A stretch of 64,000 nucleotides of DNA from Pseudomonas sp. LD120 (GTDB lineage Bacteria; Pseudomonadota; Gammaproteobacteria; Pseudomonadales; Pseudomonadaceae): positions 372,001 through 436,000 of the forward strand of contig NZ_WVHL01000005.1 in the NCBI RefSeq assembly GCF_009861525.1, read 5' to 3'. Position numbers and translations under genes: made by a program. The stretch's first letter is position 1. Each line of letters starts with the position of its first letter. Shown piece by piece: positions 37,778-48,737 of the stretch. The notes under the pieces were generated by a model. That model saw only the letters and a list, made by a program, of their open reading frames with translations. It did not search any database and was not told the origin of the DNA.

Positions 37778-38917
37778 GTGAGCGAAACAGCCTTGCCTAA
37801 AGATGAAGCCCAGGCGGTGCCCGAAGCGCCGACTGAACCCACGACCCCAACCGGTGAACGTCGTGGTAACGGATTGGCGATACTGGCCCTGCTGTTGGGG
37901 GCGGCGGGTGTTGCCGCCGGCGGTTGGGGGATCTGGCAGGTGCGCAGCCTGCAAGCCAACCATCAGCAGCAACTGAGTCAGTTGCAGGCGCTGGTGGATC
38001 AGTCCCAGAACTTCAAGCTCAGTGAGCAACGCCTGAGTGCTCGTCTGGAGCAGCTTCCCGCTGCCGATGAACTGGAAGACCGGCGGCGTCTGGTGGCCCA
38101 ACTGCAAAGTGATCAGCAGCGTCTGAGTCAGCGCCTGGAAACCGTGCTTGGTGCCAGTCGCAAGGACTGGCGGCTGGCGGAGGCTGAGCATCTGCTGCGT
38201 TTGGCCAGCCTGCGCTTGTCGGCGCTGCAGGACATCAGCAGCGCCCAGGCCCTGGTCCAGGGGGCCGACGATATCTTGCGGGAACAGCATGATCCGGGCT
38301 CCTTCGCCGCCCGCGAACAGTTGGCCAAGAGCCTGGCGGCTCTGCGCAGCACCGAACAGCCCGATCGCACCGGCCTGTTTCTGCAGTTGGGGGCCTTGCG
38401 CGATCAGGTGCTAGAGCTCAGTGCCGTGGCTCCGGAATACAAAGACCGTGGCGAACCCTTGCTGGGCTTGACCGCTGATGGCGATGGCGCCAGTCGCTGG
38501 GCGCAGTGGTGGGAACAGATCTCTCGCTACTTCCGCATCGACTTCAATGCCGACAAGAACGTGCGTCCTTTGCTGGCCGGTCAGGGACTGGTCCAGGTGC
38601 GTCTGGCGCTCAGTCTCGCTCTGGAGCAGGCGCAATGGGCGGCTTTGAACGGCCAGGCAGCGGTTTATGCCCAGGCACTCAACGAAGCCCGCGATGTGCT
38701 GATCGGCAACTTCAATCAGGACAATCCGCAAAGCAAGGTCATGCTCGAGCGTCTGAACGAGCTGAGCCAGCAACCCGTGACAGTGGTTACGCCGGATCTG
38801 GCCAAGACCCTGAGTACGGTCCAAGCCTACCTGGAGCGGCGCAATCTGAATGTTGAAGAGTCAGTCAAGCCCCTGGCCAAGCCTGCGGTGAGTCCGGCCC
38901 AGGAGACAGCCCCATGA
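37778..38917 (+). CDS. hemX: HemX family membrane protein
   Basis: A 379-residue protein with a Pro/Thr-rich cytoplasmic start, one membrane helix (about residues 33-53) and a long coiled-coil/periplasmic part (QANHQQQLSQLQALVDQSQ onwards). It is often labelled uroporphyrinogen-III C-methyltransferase, but no SAM-binding motif is seen. The start is GTG at 37778. It overlaps hemY by four bases. Confidence 0.92.
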   Translation: MSETALPKDEAQAVPEAPTEPTTPTGERRGNGLAILALLLGAAGVAAGGWGIWQVRSLQANHQQQLSQLQALVDQSQNFKLSEQRLSARLEQLPAADELEDRRRLVAQLQSDQQRLSQRLETVLGASRKDWRLAEAEHLLRLASLRLSALQDISSAQALVQGADDILREQHDPGSFAAREQLAKSLAALRSTEQPDRTGLFLQLGALRDQVLELSAVAPEYKDRGEPLLGLTADGDGASRWAQWWEQISRYFRIDFNADKNVRPLLAGQGLVQVRLALSLALEQAQWAALNGQAAVYAQALNEARDVLIGNFNQDNPQSKVMLERLNELSQQPVTVVTPDLAKTLSTVQAYLERRNLNVEESVKPLAKPAVSPAQETAP

Positions 38918-40152
38918 AGCGCGTCTATGTGATTGTTCTACTGGTCATCGCAGCCATAGGCTTGTTGGGACTGGCAATCGCCGAGCACGCCGGGTACGTA
39001 CTGATCGCTTATAGCAATTTCCGTTACGAGTCGAGCCTGTGGGCGACCCTGGCCCTGGTGGCACTGATCTGGCTGGTGATCTGGGGCGGCAAGCTGTTGA
39101 TCGAGCTGGTGATGGTGTCGGGGGGGGTGGTCAATCCCTGGTCGCGACGCAATCGCAGTCGCCGGGTGCAGATCGCCATCGAGCAGGGACAAATGGACCT
39201 GGCTGAAGGTCGCTGGGCTAGCGCACAGAAGCACCTGCATCGTGCCGCCGAGGCCGAGCGTCAACCGCTGCTGTACTACCTCGGCGCGGCCCGAGCGGCC
39301 AATGAACAGGGGCACTATGAAGAGTGCGATCGCTTGCTGGAGCGAGCACTGACCCGCCAGCCCCAAGCCGAATTGGCCGTAGCCCTGAGTCATGCCCAAT
39401 TACAGACCGATCGCGGTGATACCGAAGGCGCGCTGAGTACCTTGCAAGCCATGCATGAGCGCCATCCCCACAGCGTTCAGGTGCTGCGTCAATTGCAGCG
39501 CCTGCATCAACAGCGTGGCGATTGGTCGGCATTGATTCGCTTGCTGCCTGAGTTGCGCAAGGACAAGGCGCTGCCTGCCAGCGAACTGCAGGAATTGGAG
39601 CGGCGTGCCTGGGGTGAGAACCTGACGCTGGCCGCGCGTCGTGAAGAGGATCAAGTGGCGGGTTTGCAGTCCCTCAATCGAGCGTGGCAGCAACTGACAT
39701 CGGCGCAACGCCAGGAACCACAACTGGTGTTGGCTTACGCCGAGCAATTGCGTCAACTCGGCGCCTCGGCCGAAGCAGAAGAAGCGTTGCGCACGGCTCT
39801 CAAGCGCAAGTACGAGAGCCATCTGGCGCGGCTTTACGGGCTGGTGCGTGGCAGTGACCCATCGCGTCAACTACAGACCGCCGAGCATTGGCTGAAGGAG
39901 CATGCGGATGATCCGAGTCTGTTGCTGACCTTGGGCCGGCTGTGCCTGCAGAACAGCTTGTGGGGCAAGGCCCGAGACTATCTGGAAAGCAGCCTGCGTC
40001 TGCAGCGTAACCCCGAAGCGTGTGCGGAACTGGCGCGCTTGTTGGCTCAACTGGGGGATACCGAGCGCAGTAACCACCTGTTCCAGGAAGGCCTGGGTCT
40101 GTTGGATGAACGTCTGTTGGCTTCACCGCTGCCGGTTCCGGCCCGCGTCTGA
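38914..40152 (+). CDS. hemY: Heme biosynthesis protein HemY
   Basis: A 412-residue inner-membrane protein with two N-terminal membrane helices (about 5-27 and 40-60) followed by TPR-like repeats. The gammaproteobacterial HemY is linked with late heme synthesis and is distinct from the Bacillus protoporphyrinogen oxidase of the same name. It ends the hemCDXY operon, followed by a terminator. Confidence 0.93.
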   Translation: MKRVYVIVLLVIAAIGLLGLAIAEHAGYVLIAYSNFRYESSLWATLALVALIWLVIWGGKLLIELVMVSGGVVNPWSRRNRSRRVQIAIEQGQMDLAEGRWASAQKHLHRAAEAERQPLLYYLGAARAANEQGHYEECDRLLERALTRQPQAELAVALSHAQLQTDRGDTEGALSTLQAMHERHPHSVQVLRQLQRLHQQRGDWSALIRLLPELRKDKALPASELQELERRAWGENLTLAARREEDQVAGLQSLNRAWQQLTSAQRQEPQLVLAYAEQLRQLGASAEAEEALRTALKRKYESHLARLYGLVRGSDPSRQLQTAEHWLKEHADDPSLLLTLGRLCLQNSLWGKARDYLESSLRLQRNPEACAELARLLAQLGDTERSNHLFQEGLGLLDERLLASPLPVPARV

Positions 40153-40165
40153 AGCAGCATCGGGG

Positions 40166-40196
40166 CCGGTTGCCTGTTTCAGGCAACCGGTTTTTT
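40166..40196 (+). terminator. Terminator after hemY
   Basis: A 10-bp stem CCGGTTGCCT / AGGCAACCGG with a GTTTC loop and a six-T run, 13 bases after the hemY stop. Confidence 0.93.
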
Positions 40197-40316
40197 CGTG
40201 CCCTGGTTTTTGGCTCAAGCGCTAGGCGTGGTCGATACTCTGCGACATAGCGCGTCTTGAAAGGCGCGAGCGCTTTCTCTACCGTGGCTGCTTGTTTCTT
40301 GCGTTACGGATATCTC

Positions 40317-40838
40317 ATGTCGCTGGCCGGCTCTCGCTTGCTGTTCTCCCTGGTGTTCCTGGCAGGGGCCTTGGCCTCGTGGGCTGCGTACAGCCTGCAA
40401 TCCGGCGGCAGCCTGGAGTCCTGCCCGCTGTGGGGGGTGCAACGCCTGCTGTTGCTGTTGTTCGGCAGCGTCAATCTGCTGGCTGTGGTGCAGGGGCCTG
40501 GGCGCGTTGGGCGGGCGTTCTATTGGGGGCTGAACCTGTTACTGGGTCTGCTGGGGGTCATCACCGCCGGGCGCCATGTACTGCTGCAGAACATTCCTTC
40601 CGAGCAGCTCCTGGCTTGCCTGCCGGACATGCCCTTCATGCTGCGCAACTTGTCCTGGTGGCAAGCGCTGCAATTGACCTTCATGGGCACCTCGGACTGC
40701 GCCGAGGTCACCTGGACCTTGCTCGACATGAGCCTGCCGGAGTGGAGCCTGCTGTTTTTCGTGATCATGTTGATCTTCAGTGGCTATCGTCTGGCGCGTT
40801 TGTTCCGGGCTGCCAGGCCGGCTGCTGCATTGCCTTGA
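40317..40838 (+). CDS. dsbH: DsbB-family disulfide bond formation protein (DsbH-like)
   Basis: A 173-residue inner-membrane protein with four predicted membrane helices. In DsbB the first periplasmic loop carries CxxC; here it reads Cys36-Pro-Leu-Trp39, so the second cysteine is missing, although the QR after it (Gln42-Arg43) is kept. The second loop retains a pair (LLACLPDMPF and SDCAEVTW). Position between hemY and algQ matches dsbH of P. aeruginosa. Oxidase activity through the quinone may be altered. The start is taken as ATG 40317. Confidence 0.85.
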   Translation: MSLAGSRLLFSLVFLAGALASWAAYSLQSGGSLESCPLWGVQRLLLLLFGSVNLLAVVQGPGRVGRAFYWGLNLLLGLLGVITAGRHVLLQNIPSEQLLACLPDMPFMLRNLSWWQALQLTFMGTSDCAEVTWTLLDMSLPEWSLLFFVIMLIFSGYRLARLFRAARPAAALP

Positions 40839-41045
40839 ATCACCATTTGGTTAGGGGCTGCGGATTAAACGCTTGTATGAACTTTATCTCCTGCGTACCT
40901 TGATGCTGTTGTCGAGCGGGCATAATCTGGCCCGCACGCGTCACTGGAATTATGTTGCTCGATGCTGTTGCGCCTGACCGGATCCAGAGTCTCCAAAGGG
41001 GGGCGGCGGGTAAGCGGCATGACCCATAAGGGAAGAGAGATCGCC

Positions 41046-41504
41046 ATGCTCGAAAGTTGTCAGAATGCTCAGGAACGCTGGGGTGGAGTGCATCTGCTGA
41101 TCGACCGTTGGTTGCAGGAGCGTCACGAACTGGTTCGAGCCTATGATGCGCTGGGCGCGGAGCCCGAGGCGCTGAGTCAGAGCAAGAAATCACTGCAGGA
41201 GTTCTGCGGGATCTTGGTGGATTACGTTTCCGCCGGCCACTTTGAAATCTACGAACAACTGACCAGCGAAGCCAAAGCCTTTGGCGACAAGCGTGGGCTT
41301 GAGCTGGCCGAAACCCTGTATCCGCGTATCGACGTGATTACCGAGAAGCTGCTGGCATTCAATGACCTGTGTGATGCCGGTCAGTGTGTCGCGCAGAAGT
41401 TCAAGGAGTTGGGCGGTCTGTTGCATGAGCGTTTCGAGTTGGAAGACTGCTTGATCGAAGTGCTGCACAACGCACACAAGCAGGACGTTGTCGCTCAGGC
41501 CTGA
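41046..41504 (+). CDS. algQ: Anti-sigma-70 factor AlgQ (Rsd)
   Basis: A 152-residue member of the Rsd/AlgQ family starting [23 protein letters not shown]. The family binds sigma-70 region 4 and favours alternative sigma factors; in Pseudomonas it affects alginate and iron genes. The start at 41046 fits the family; a longer frame to 40962 has no support. A terminator follows. Confidence 0.95.
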   Translation: MLESCQNAQERWGGVHLLIDRWLQERHELVRAYDALGAEPEALSQSKKSLQEFCGILVDYVSAGHFEIYEQLTSEAKAFGDKRGLELAETLYPRIDVITEKLLAFNDLCDAGQCVAQKFKELGGLLHERFELEDCLIEVLHNAHKQDVVAQA

Positions 41505-41526
41505 CAGCGGGTTTGGGTGACACAGG

Positions 41527-41553
41527 AACGGTACGCCTTGGCGTACCGTTTTT
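41527..41553 (+). terminator. Terminator between algQ and the FKBP gene
   Basis: A 10-bp stem AACGGTACGC / GCGTACCGTT with a CTTG loop, followed by T residues; it serves algQ and possibly the convergent FKBP gene. Confidence 0.9.
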
Positions 41554-41565
41554 CGTTTCTGGCGC

Positions 41566-42231
41566 TTAGCCGGCGACGCCCAGTAGCTCGATTTCGAACA
41601 CCAGTGGGGTATAAGGCGCGATCAGGTTGCCGGCGCCTTCGGTGCCGTAGGCCTGAGCCGACGGAATCACCAGGCGCCACTTGGCTCCGGCGGGCATCTG
41701 CGCCAGTGCCGTGCGCCAGCCGGCGATCACGCTGTCCAGGCGAAACCATTGCGGCTGTTCTGATTGATCGAACACAGTGCCGTCGGGCAGGTGCCCGGTG
41801 TAGCGCACCTGGACCGAACCGTTGAGACCGGCGGTGTTGCCGGTGCCGGGCGCCAGCTCGGTCAACAGAATGCCGTCGGCCAGTTGGCGAACGCCGGGCC
41901 TGGCTTTTTCCTGGTCGAGAAAGCGCCGTTCATTTCCCAGGGCCGTTTCAATTTGCGATGTGTTCGACTGTTCGCTGATTTGCGCCTCGTGCTGGACGAG
42001 GATCTGCTCGATGCGCTCGTTCTTGAGTGCCAGAGGCTTGCCTTGATACGCGTCTTTCAGACCTTCCACCAAGGCCTGGATCTGCAGATCGGGTACCTCG
42101 TCGCGCAGCCTCTCGCCGAGGCTTGCGCCCAAGCTGTAGGCAAGGTCGTGAGCGTCGTTGGGCTGAGGTTTGGCAATGGCTTGAGCCAGTGGCAAGAACA
42201 GGCTCAAGGATAAAAGCAGGTAACGCGACAT
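41566..42231 (-). CDS. FKBP-type peptidyl-prolyl isomerase, exported
   Basis: A 221-residue periplasmic isomerase. A signal peptide (MSRYLLLSLSLFLPLAQAIA) precedes an FKBP N-terminal dimerisation domain (DLAYSLGASLGERL) and the C-terminal FKBP catalytic domain (VQVRYTGHLPDGTVFDQS ... YGTEGAGNLIAPYTPLVFEIELL). The start Met at 42231 is chosen for the signal peptide. It is transcribed divergently from algP and matches the gene between algQ and algP in P. aeruginosa. Confidence 0.94.
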   Translation of the reverse strand: MSRYLLLSLSLFLPLAQAIAKPQPNDAHDLAYSLGASLGERLRDEVPDLQIQALVEGLKDAYQGKPLALKNERIEQILVQHEAQISEQSNTSQIETALGNERRFLDQEKARPGVRQLADGILLTELAPGTGNTAGLNGSVQVRYTGHLPDGTVFDQSEQPQWFRLDSVIAGWRTALAQMPAGAKWRLVIPSAQAYGTEGAGNLIAPYTPLVFEIELLGVAG

Positions 42232-42424
42232 GGGCACTCTCCGGCCTGAGTAGCGATGGATTATGCCAGCGACAAAGCGCTCGTTGGTGAGCAACTTCGA
42301 TGGTCCTCAAGAACATTTTCAATCGGCTGCAACGCCGGGCTTTCGATACTGTCAACATGCCCTAGCGGCGGTAACAGCAGAGGTCTAGTATGAGCCGCAA
42401 CTCACGTCAGCCAGGAGGTAACCC

Positions 42425-43450
42425 ATGTCGGCCAATAAGAAGCCTGTAAACACTCCGTTGCACTTGCTCCAACAGTTGTCGGGCAGCTTGCTCGAACATT
42501 TGGAAAACGCTTGTTCCCAAGCCTTGGCTGATGCTGAAAAGTTGCTCGCCAAGCTGGAAAAACAACGGGGTAAAGCGCAGGAAAAACTGCACAAGTCGCG
42601 CACTAAATTGCAGGACGCTGCGGCGGCCGGCAAGGCCAAGGCGCAAGCCAAAGCCAAGACCGCGGTGAAAGAGCTCGAAGACTTGCTGGACGCGCTCAAA
42701 GAGCGTCAGGCACAAACCCGTAGCTACATTCTGCAGCTCAAGCGCGACGCCCAGGAGAGCCTGAAACTGGCCCAGGGCGTGGGTCGTGTGAAAGAGGCGG
42801 TGACCCAGGCGTTGAGCGCACGCGATGCCAAGCCTGCTGCTGTTGCGACGAAGAAGCCTGTGGCCAAGGCACCTGCCAAATCCGCCGCCAAGCCAGCGAC
42901 TAAACCTGCCGCGAAAACCCCAGCGCTCGCCAGCGCCGCCAAGCCTGCTGCCAAACCCGCGGTGCGCAAACCCGCCGCGGCTAAGCCTGCCGCCAAACCG
43001 GCGACGGCCAAACCTGTTGCCGCCAAGACTGCTGTTGCCAAGCCAGCGGCCAAACCTGTTGCCGCCAAGACTGCTGCTGCCAAGCCAGCGGCCAAACCAG
43101 TTGCCGCCAAAACAGGGGCCGCTAAACCTGCTGCGAGCAAAGCTGCGGTCAAGCCCGCTGTAGCAAAAGCCCCGGCAAAAGTTGCGGCCAAGCCTGCTGC
43201 CAAACCCGCAGTAGCAGCTAAGCCTGCGGCATCGTCGGCGGCGAAACCTGCTGCTGCCAAGCCTGCGGCGAAGCCCGCTGCAAAACCGGCCGCCAAGCCT
43301 GCCGCGAAAAAGCCAGCGGCCGCCAAGCCTGCGACTCCAGCGGTCAAGCCTGCGGCTCCGGCGCCGACGGCCTCTCCCGCTGCGGCTGCAAGCACACCCG
43401 CCGCTACGCCTGCACCGGTAGCTGCCGGCACGCCTTCCAGCGCTTCTTAA
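42425..43450 (+). CDS. algP: Histone-like regulator AlgP (AlgR3), KPAA repeats
   Basis: A 341-residue protein with two parts: a helical N-terminal domain (residues 1-130, phasin-like coiled coil) and a lysine/alanine/proline tail of repeated KPAA and AAKP units (about 140-320), resembling histone H1 tails. AlgP affects alginate-gene expression in P. aeruginosa. The repeat DNA is prone to slippage, so tail length differs among strains. Its stop overlaps the convergent next gene by four bases. Confidence 0.95.
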   Translation: MSANKKPVNTPLHLLQQLSGSLLEHLENACSQALADAEKLLAKLEKQRGKAQEKLHKSRTKLQDAAAAGKAKAQAKAKTAVKELEDLLDALKERQAQTRSYILQLKRDAQESLKLAQGVGRVKEAVTQALSARDAKPAAVATKKPVAKAPAKSAAKPATKPAAKTPALASAAKPAAKPAVRKPAAAKPAAKPATAKPVAAKTAVAKPAAKPVAAKTAAAKPAAKPVAAKTGAAKPAASKAAVKPAVAKAPAKVAAKPAAKPAVAAKPAASSAAKPAAAKPAAKPAAKPAAKPAAKKPAAAKPATPAVKPAAPAPTASPAAAASTPAATPAPVAAGTPSSAS

Positions 43451-43911
43451 GCGCCGGTTGCCGCGACGCGCAGCACCTGCAGTGCGTCGTGGCCTAGGTC
43501 GGCGGCTTCGGCCGCCAGTCCTTCCAGCCAATCATCCAGACTGTCTACCTGAGCGCCGGGCCAGTCCCGTGCCTGTTCTTGCAAGCGCAGCAGCAGTTGT
43601 CGTTCGGCTTCCAGTTCCAGGGTTTTGACCTGCTCGCGCAAGGCCGCCAGTTCGGTGTCGTCGTTCGCTGCCGCACGCCAGCCCGTTCGCAGGGCTCGCA
43701 GGGGCCGAATCACCTCTCGATGCCAGGGGGCTGCCAGTGTTTGCAGCTGTTGCAGGCGCGACTGATTACAGTCGACTCCCCGTTGACCCAGCCAGGCCCC
43801 ACACAGCAACAGGCAGACGTTGGCGCCCTCGTCCTGCAACTGCAGGCAAGCCGCCTGCACGCCAGGAAGGGCATAGGTATTCAGGGAAAAATTCCATAGG
43901 TCAGGGGACAT
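43447..43911 (-). CDS. TIGR02444 family protein
   Basis: A 154-residue conserved protein starting MSPDLWNFSLNTYALPGVQAACLQLQDEGANV, a Pseudomonas family of unknown function always near algP. Mostly helical, no signal peptide. It is divergent from the ABC-F gene (50 bases). Confidence 0.88.
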   Translation of the reverse strand: MSPDLWNFSLNTYALPGVQAACLQLQDEGANVCLLLCGAWLGQRGVDCNQSRLQQLQTLAAPWHREVIRPLRALRTGWRAAANDDTELAALREQVKTLELEAERQLLLRLQEQARDWPGAQVDSLDDWLEGLAAEAADLGHDALQVLRVAATGA

Positions 43912-43961
43912 AGTGCTACTCGCGCCAGTTGCGAGCGAAGCTGGTAGACTCCGCCGCCATT

Positions 43962-45871
<1,910 letters not shown>

Positions 45872-45872
<1 letters not shown>

Positions 45873-46453
45873 TGGAGGCGCTGCAACTGCTTTTGCAGGC
45901 GCAGTGGATCGGCCCGCTATGGGTTGGCGTGCAAATCCTGTTGATTCTGTTGGCGGGCTACCTGGCCCAGCGTTTTGTCGCCCGTAGCCTGACCCGCCTG
46001 GGTGAGCGTTATCCGTTTCCACCGCAATTGCTAATGCCCCTGCGCGGCGGCCTGCGCTGGTTGATCATGGGCAGTGCGGTGATCGTCGTTCTGGAGCGCC
46101 TGGGGGTTTCCGCCACCGTGCTGTGGACGGCGCTGTCCGGCTTCGTCGCGGTGGCGGCGGTGGCCTTCTTCGCCATGTGGAGCGTGCTTTCGAACCTGCT
46201 GTGCGCCATCCTGATTTTCACGGTCGGCCCCTTCCGCCTGGGGGACGTGGTGGAGTTGGTGGACACCGTCGACAAGCCTGGCGTCAAAGGCCGGGTGGTG
46301 GCGATCAACCTGCTGTACACCACCCTCATCGAGTCCGAAGAGGCCGGTACGGGCGGCGCCATGGTGCAAGTGCCCAACAGCTTGTTCTTCCAGCGCTCGG
46401 TACGCCGCTGGCGCGGCACGGATGTGCTGCCTGCGGGTCCAGACGAGAAATAG
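45872..46453 (+). CDS. Small MscS-family mechanosensitive channel-like protein
   Basis: A 193-residue membrane protein with three predicted helices (about 18-38, 58-78, 88-112) and a short beta-domain like MscS (GPFRLGDVVELV ... VPNSLFFQRSVRRW). The Ala/Gly-rich third helix (GFVAVAAVAFFAMW) resembles the pore helix. It lacks the large C-terminal domain of MscS. It begins at the TGATG overlap with the ABC-F gene. Confidence 0.85.
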
Positions 46454-46471
46454 CCCCTCCCGTATGCCTAT

Positions 46472-46520
46472 AGCCGCTGCCGAGCCTCGGCGAGGCTGTG
46501 ATAAGGCCTCCACGACCTCG
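46472..46520 (+). repeat. Dispersed intergenic repeat, related copy at 61690-61752
   Basis: GCCGCTGCCGAGCCT followed by GCGAGGCTG...AAGG resembles, in reverse orientation, the sequence at 61690-61752 (read on the minus strand GCCGCTGTCGGGCCT...GCGAGGCTG...AAGG). Such GC-rich dispersed repeats are typical of intergenic regions in this group. The remaining bases to 46679 contain no gene. Confidence 0.5.
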
Positions 46521-46679
46521 CTGACGATCCCTCGCAGAACCGCGGGCCCCTGCGTCCCTGAGGGCCGGTTGCAGCCTGTGGCAGTGGCCTTACATGACTT
46601 GCCGATGAAAAAAATATGGTCAGCCGCGTGACGGAGGATTAGCTTAGGCAGCCACGACTAATTCGATGTGAGGTGTGTC

Positions 46680-47312
46680 ATGTTGCTTGAAACATGGCTG
46701 GCGTTCTTTGCCGCCAGTTGGTTGATCAGTCTTTCTCCGGGCGCCGGCGCCATCGCGTCGATGTCCTGCGGCCTGCGATACGGTTTCTGGCGCGGTTACT
46801 GGAACGCCCTGGGCCTGCAACTGGGCCTGGCCTTGCAGATCGCAATTGTCGCCGCCGGTGTGGGAGCCATCCTCGCGGCATCTGCCACCGCCTTTTATGC
46901 GATCAAATGGTTCGGCGTGGCGTACCTGGTGTACCTGGCGGTCAAACAGTGGCAAGCGCTGCCTAGCGACCTCAGTGACGATGCGGCGATTCGGCCGATC
47001 GGCAAGCCTCTGGCTCTGGTGTTCCGTGGTTTCCTGGTGAACATCAGCAACCCCAAGGCCCTGGTGTTCATGCTCGCGGTGCTGCCGCAGTTCATTGATC
47101 CGCACGCGCCCCTGATCCAGCAATACCTGATCCTCGGTGCCACCATGATCGTGGTCGACCTGATCGTCATGGCCGGCTACACCGGACTGGCCTCCAAGGT
47201 TCTGCGCCTGCTGCGCACCCCGGCCCAGCAACGGCGCCTGAACCGCACCTTCGCCGGTTTGTTTATCGGCGCCGCGGGCCTGCTGGCGACCCTTCGCAGA
47301 GTATCCGTGTAA
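46680..47312 (+). CDS. LysE-family amino-acid exporter
   Basis: A 210-residue membrane protein with six predicted helices. Family marks are SLSPGAGAIASMSCGLRYGFWRGYWNALG near the start and NISNPKALVFMLAVLPQF in the middle. It exports amino acids or related metabolites; the substrate is unknown. The ATG at 46680 follows GAGG. Confidence 0.92.
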   Translation: MLLETWLAFFAASWLISLSPGAGAIASMSCGLRYGFWRGYWNALGLQLGLALQIAIVAAGVGAILAASATAFYAIKWFGVAYLVYLAVKQWQALPSDLSDDAAIRPIGKPLALVFRGFLVNISNPKALVFMLAVLPQFIDPHAPLIQQYLILGATMIVVDLIVMAGYTGLASKVLRLLRTPAQQRRLNRTFAGLFIGAAGLLATLRRVSV

Positions 47313-47324
47313 GCGTTTCAGCGA

Positions 47325-47359
47325 TGAAAAAGGCGACTCGGTGAGTCGCCTTTTTCATT
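47325..47359. terminator. Bidirectional terminator between lysE-type gene and envelope cluster
   Basis: A 16-bp perfect stem from ATGAAAAAGGCGACTC to its complement with a GGT loop. A- and T-runs on both sides serve both converging transcripts. Confidence 0.95.
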
Positions 47360-47369
47360 TGCGGATGGC

Positions 47370-48113
47370 TTAGCGCAGGATAACCGGCGCCGTGTCCGGC
47401 GGCAGGTTGTTGCGCATCGGCGCTTGTCCCGACGGCTCGTAGCCGCCGTGACCCAACTGCTCGGCCATCTGCTGGGCGACGTCTTCACCGAGGCTCTTGG
47501 ACACCTCGCGCACCACCCGAGGGCGGTTCAGCGAGACGCGGATGTCACGGCTGTTCACCAACTTAGTGTCCTGACCCTCGCCCATGGCGGTGAACGCCGA
47601 GGTGATTTCGAAGGTGCGGGTGTTGATCAGGCTGAAGTCCGCCACCAGGGTCAAGCCCAGTACCGCCGAGTAGCTATTGGTGTTGGCCAGCTCGTTGATG
47701 TCCTGAGTGAAGTCGATGTCCGACAGGGTGCCGAACAGCACATAGTCGGCGCCTTTGAAGTTGCCGGCCTTGATGCGCTTGATCACGTCGTAGACGTTGG
47801 CCTTGGACGCATCGGTGTGCGGCGAGCCTTGCACCAGCTTGAACATCCCGGACTTGAGTATTGCGCCCTTGATGTCGCCGGTGAACTTGCGCAGTTCGCC
47901 TTCTTCGATGTAGCTGCTGCTGGATTCCATCTCGTTGTAGCTGGCCGAGCCGCTGGAGCTGTAGTAGCCCTCGCGGTAGTTCTGCTGGGCCGAGACGACG
48001 TGAATGTATTCCTGCACACGTTCCTGGTAGGCCAGGTCCATGACTGCAACTTTCGGGGCCGCCTGCGCGCTGAAGGCGCAGGCCAGGGCCAGGATGCCAA
48101 TCCATGCACGCAT
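47370..48113 (-). CDS. CsgG/LpoB-like exported protein
   Basis: A 247-residue protein with a signal peptide (MRAWIGILALACAFSAQA) and the CsgG-type opening KVAVMDLAYQERVQEY. It has a Ser/Tyr-rich insertion (YYSSSGSASYNEMESSSSYIEE). No lipobox is present. It is the last gene of a minus-strand envelope cluster, three bases after the lpoB-like gene. Function is not established. Confidence 0.75.
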   Translation of the reverse strand: MRAWIGILALACAFSAQAAPKVAVMDLAYQERVQEYIHVVSAQQNYREGYYSSSGSASYNEMESSSSYIEEGELRKFTGDIKGAILKSGMFKLVQGSPHTDASKANVYDVIKRIKAGNFKGADYVLFGTLSDIDFTQDINELANTNSYSAVLGLTLVADFSLINTRTFEITSAFTAMGEGQDTKLVNSRDIRVSLNRPRVVREVSKSLGEDVAQQMAEQLGHGGYEPSGQAPMRNNLPPDTAPVILR

Positions 48114-48116
48114 TGT

Positions 48117-48704
48117 TTAACGCTCCGTGGTCTTGCGGATCTCTTTTTCGTCCATCCACTCAGCCAGACCGCTTTCAACGTCGATCAGTTGCAGGCTGAA
48201 TTTGTAGAAGACGTCCTTGTAATCGCTGCTGCGCTTGACGATCGAGCTGATGGAACCCTCAAGGCGGTACTTGGCGGCGATCATGTTGCCGGTTTTGGCC
48301 ACCGTGGACTTCTTGTACAGGCCGCTTTGGTTCTGCAGCTTGAGTTGGTCGACCTGGCTCTGCATCGCGTTGTTGTCGCTGGCGAAGCGAGCGGTGCCGG
48401 ACTTCATCAGTTGAGTTTTGATCGAGGTGGTGATCTCGCGGGTATCGATGTACTCGCTGGTCTTGTTCTTCACGTCGTAGACCTGAACCACTGGGCGACC
48501 CTGAAGGATGCCGGATTGGGCCAGGGAACGGGTCATGGATTCGGCGATCATCTGCAGGTCGGTGGAGCCGAACTCGTTGGTCACCAGTTCAACGGCTTTG
48601 CTGTCGCCGTAGCTGATGTTCTTGCCGCCCAGTACGGGGGAGGTGTTGGCGCAACCGCTGGCCAGCAAGGCGACCACGGCGAGGAAGGAAAAGCGTGCAA
48701 ACAT
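48117..48704 (-). CDS. lpoB: LpoB-like lipoprotein (penicillin-binding protein activator family)
   Basis: A 195-residue lipoprotein: lipobox LLASGC, then the LpoB-type sequence YGDSKAVELVTNEFGSTDLQMIAESMTRSL. In E. coli LpoB activates PBP1b from the outer membrane and its gene follows ycfL; here too a YcfL-like gene lies just upstream. The Pseudomonas PBP1b activator is usually LpoP, so activity on PBP1b is uncertain. Confidence 0.82.
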   Translation of the reverse strand: MFARFSFLAVVALLASGCANTSPVLGGKNISYGDSKAVELVTNEFGSTDLQMIAESMTRSLAQSGILQGRPVVQVYDVKNKTSEYIDTREITTSIKTQLMKSGTARFASDNNAMQSQVDQLKLQNQSGLYKKSTVAKTGNMIAAKYRLEGSISSIVKRSSDYKDVFYKFSLQLIDVESGLAEWMDEKEIRKTTER

Positions 48705-48737
48705 GGAGGTACTCTCTTGATCGGGATCAGGGACGGC

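Noticed and set aside
42840..43390. Possible CRISPR-like or satellite repeat in algP
   Set aside because: The repeats are short, in frame and encode Lys/Ala/Pro; no constant spacer length and no cas genes.
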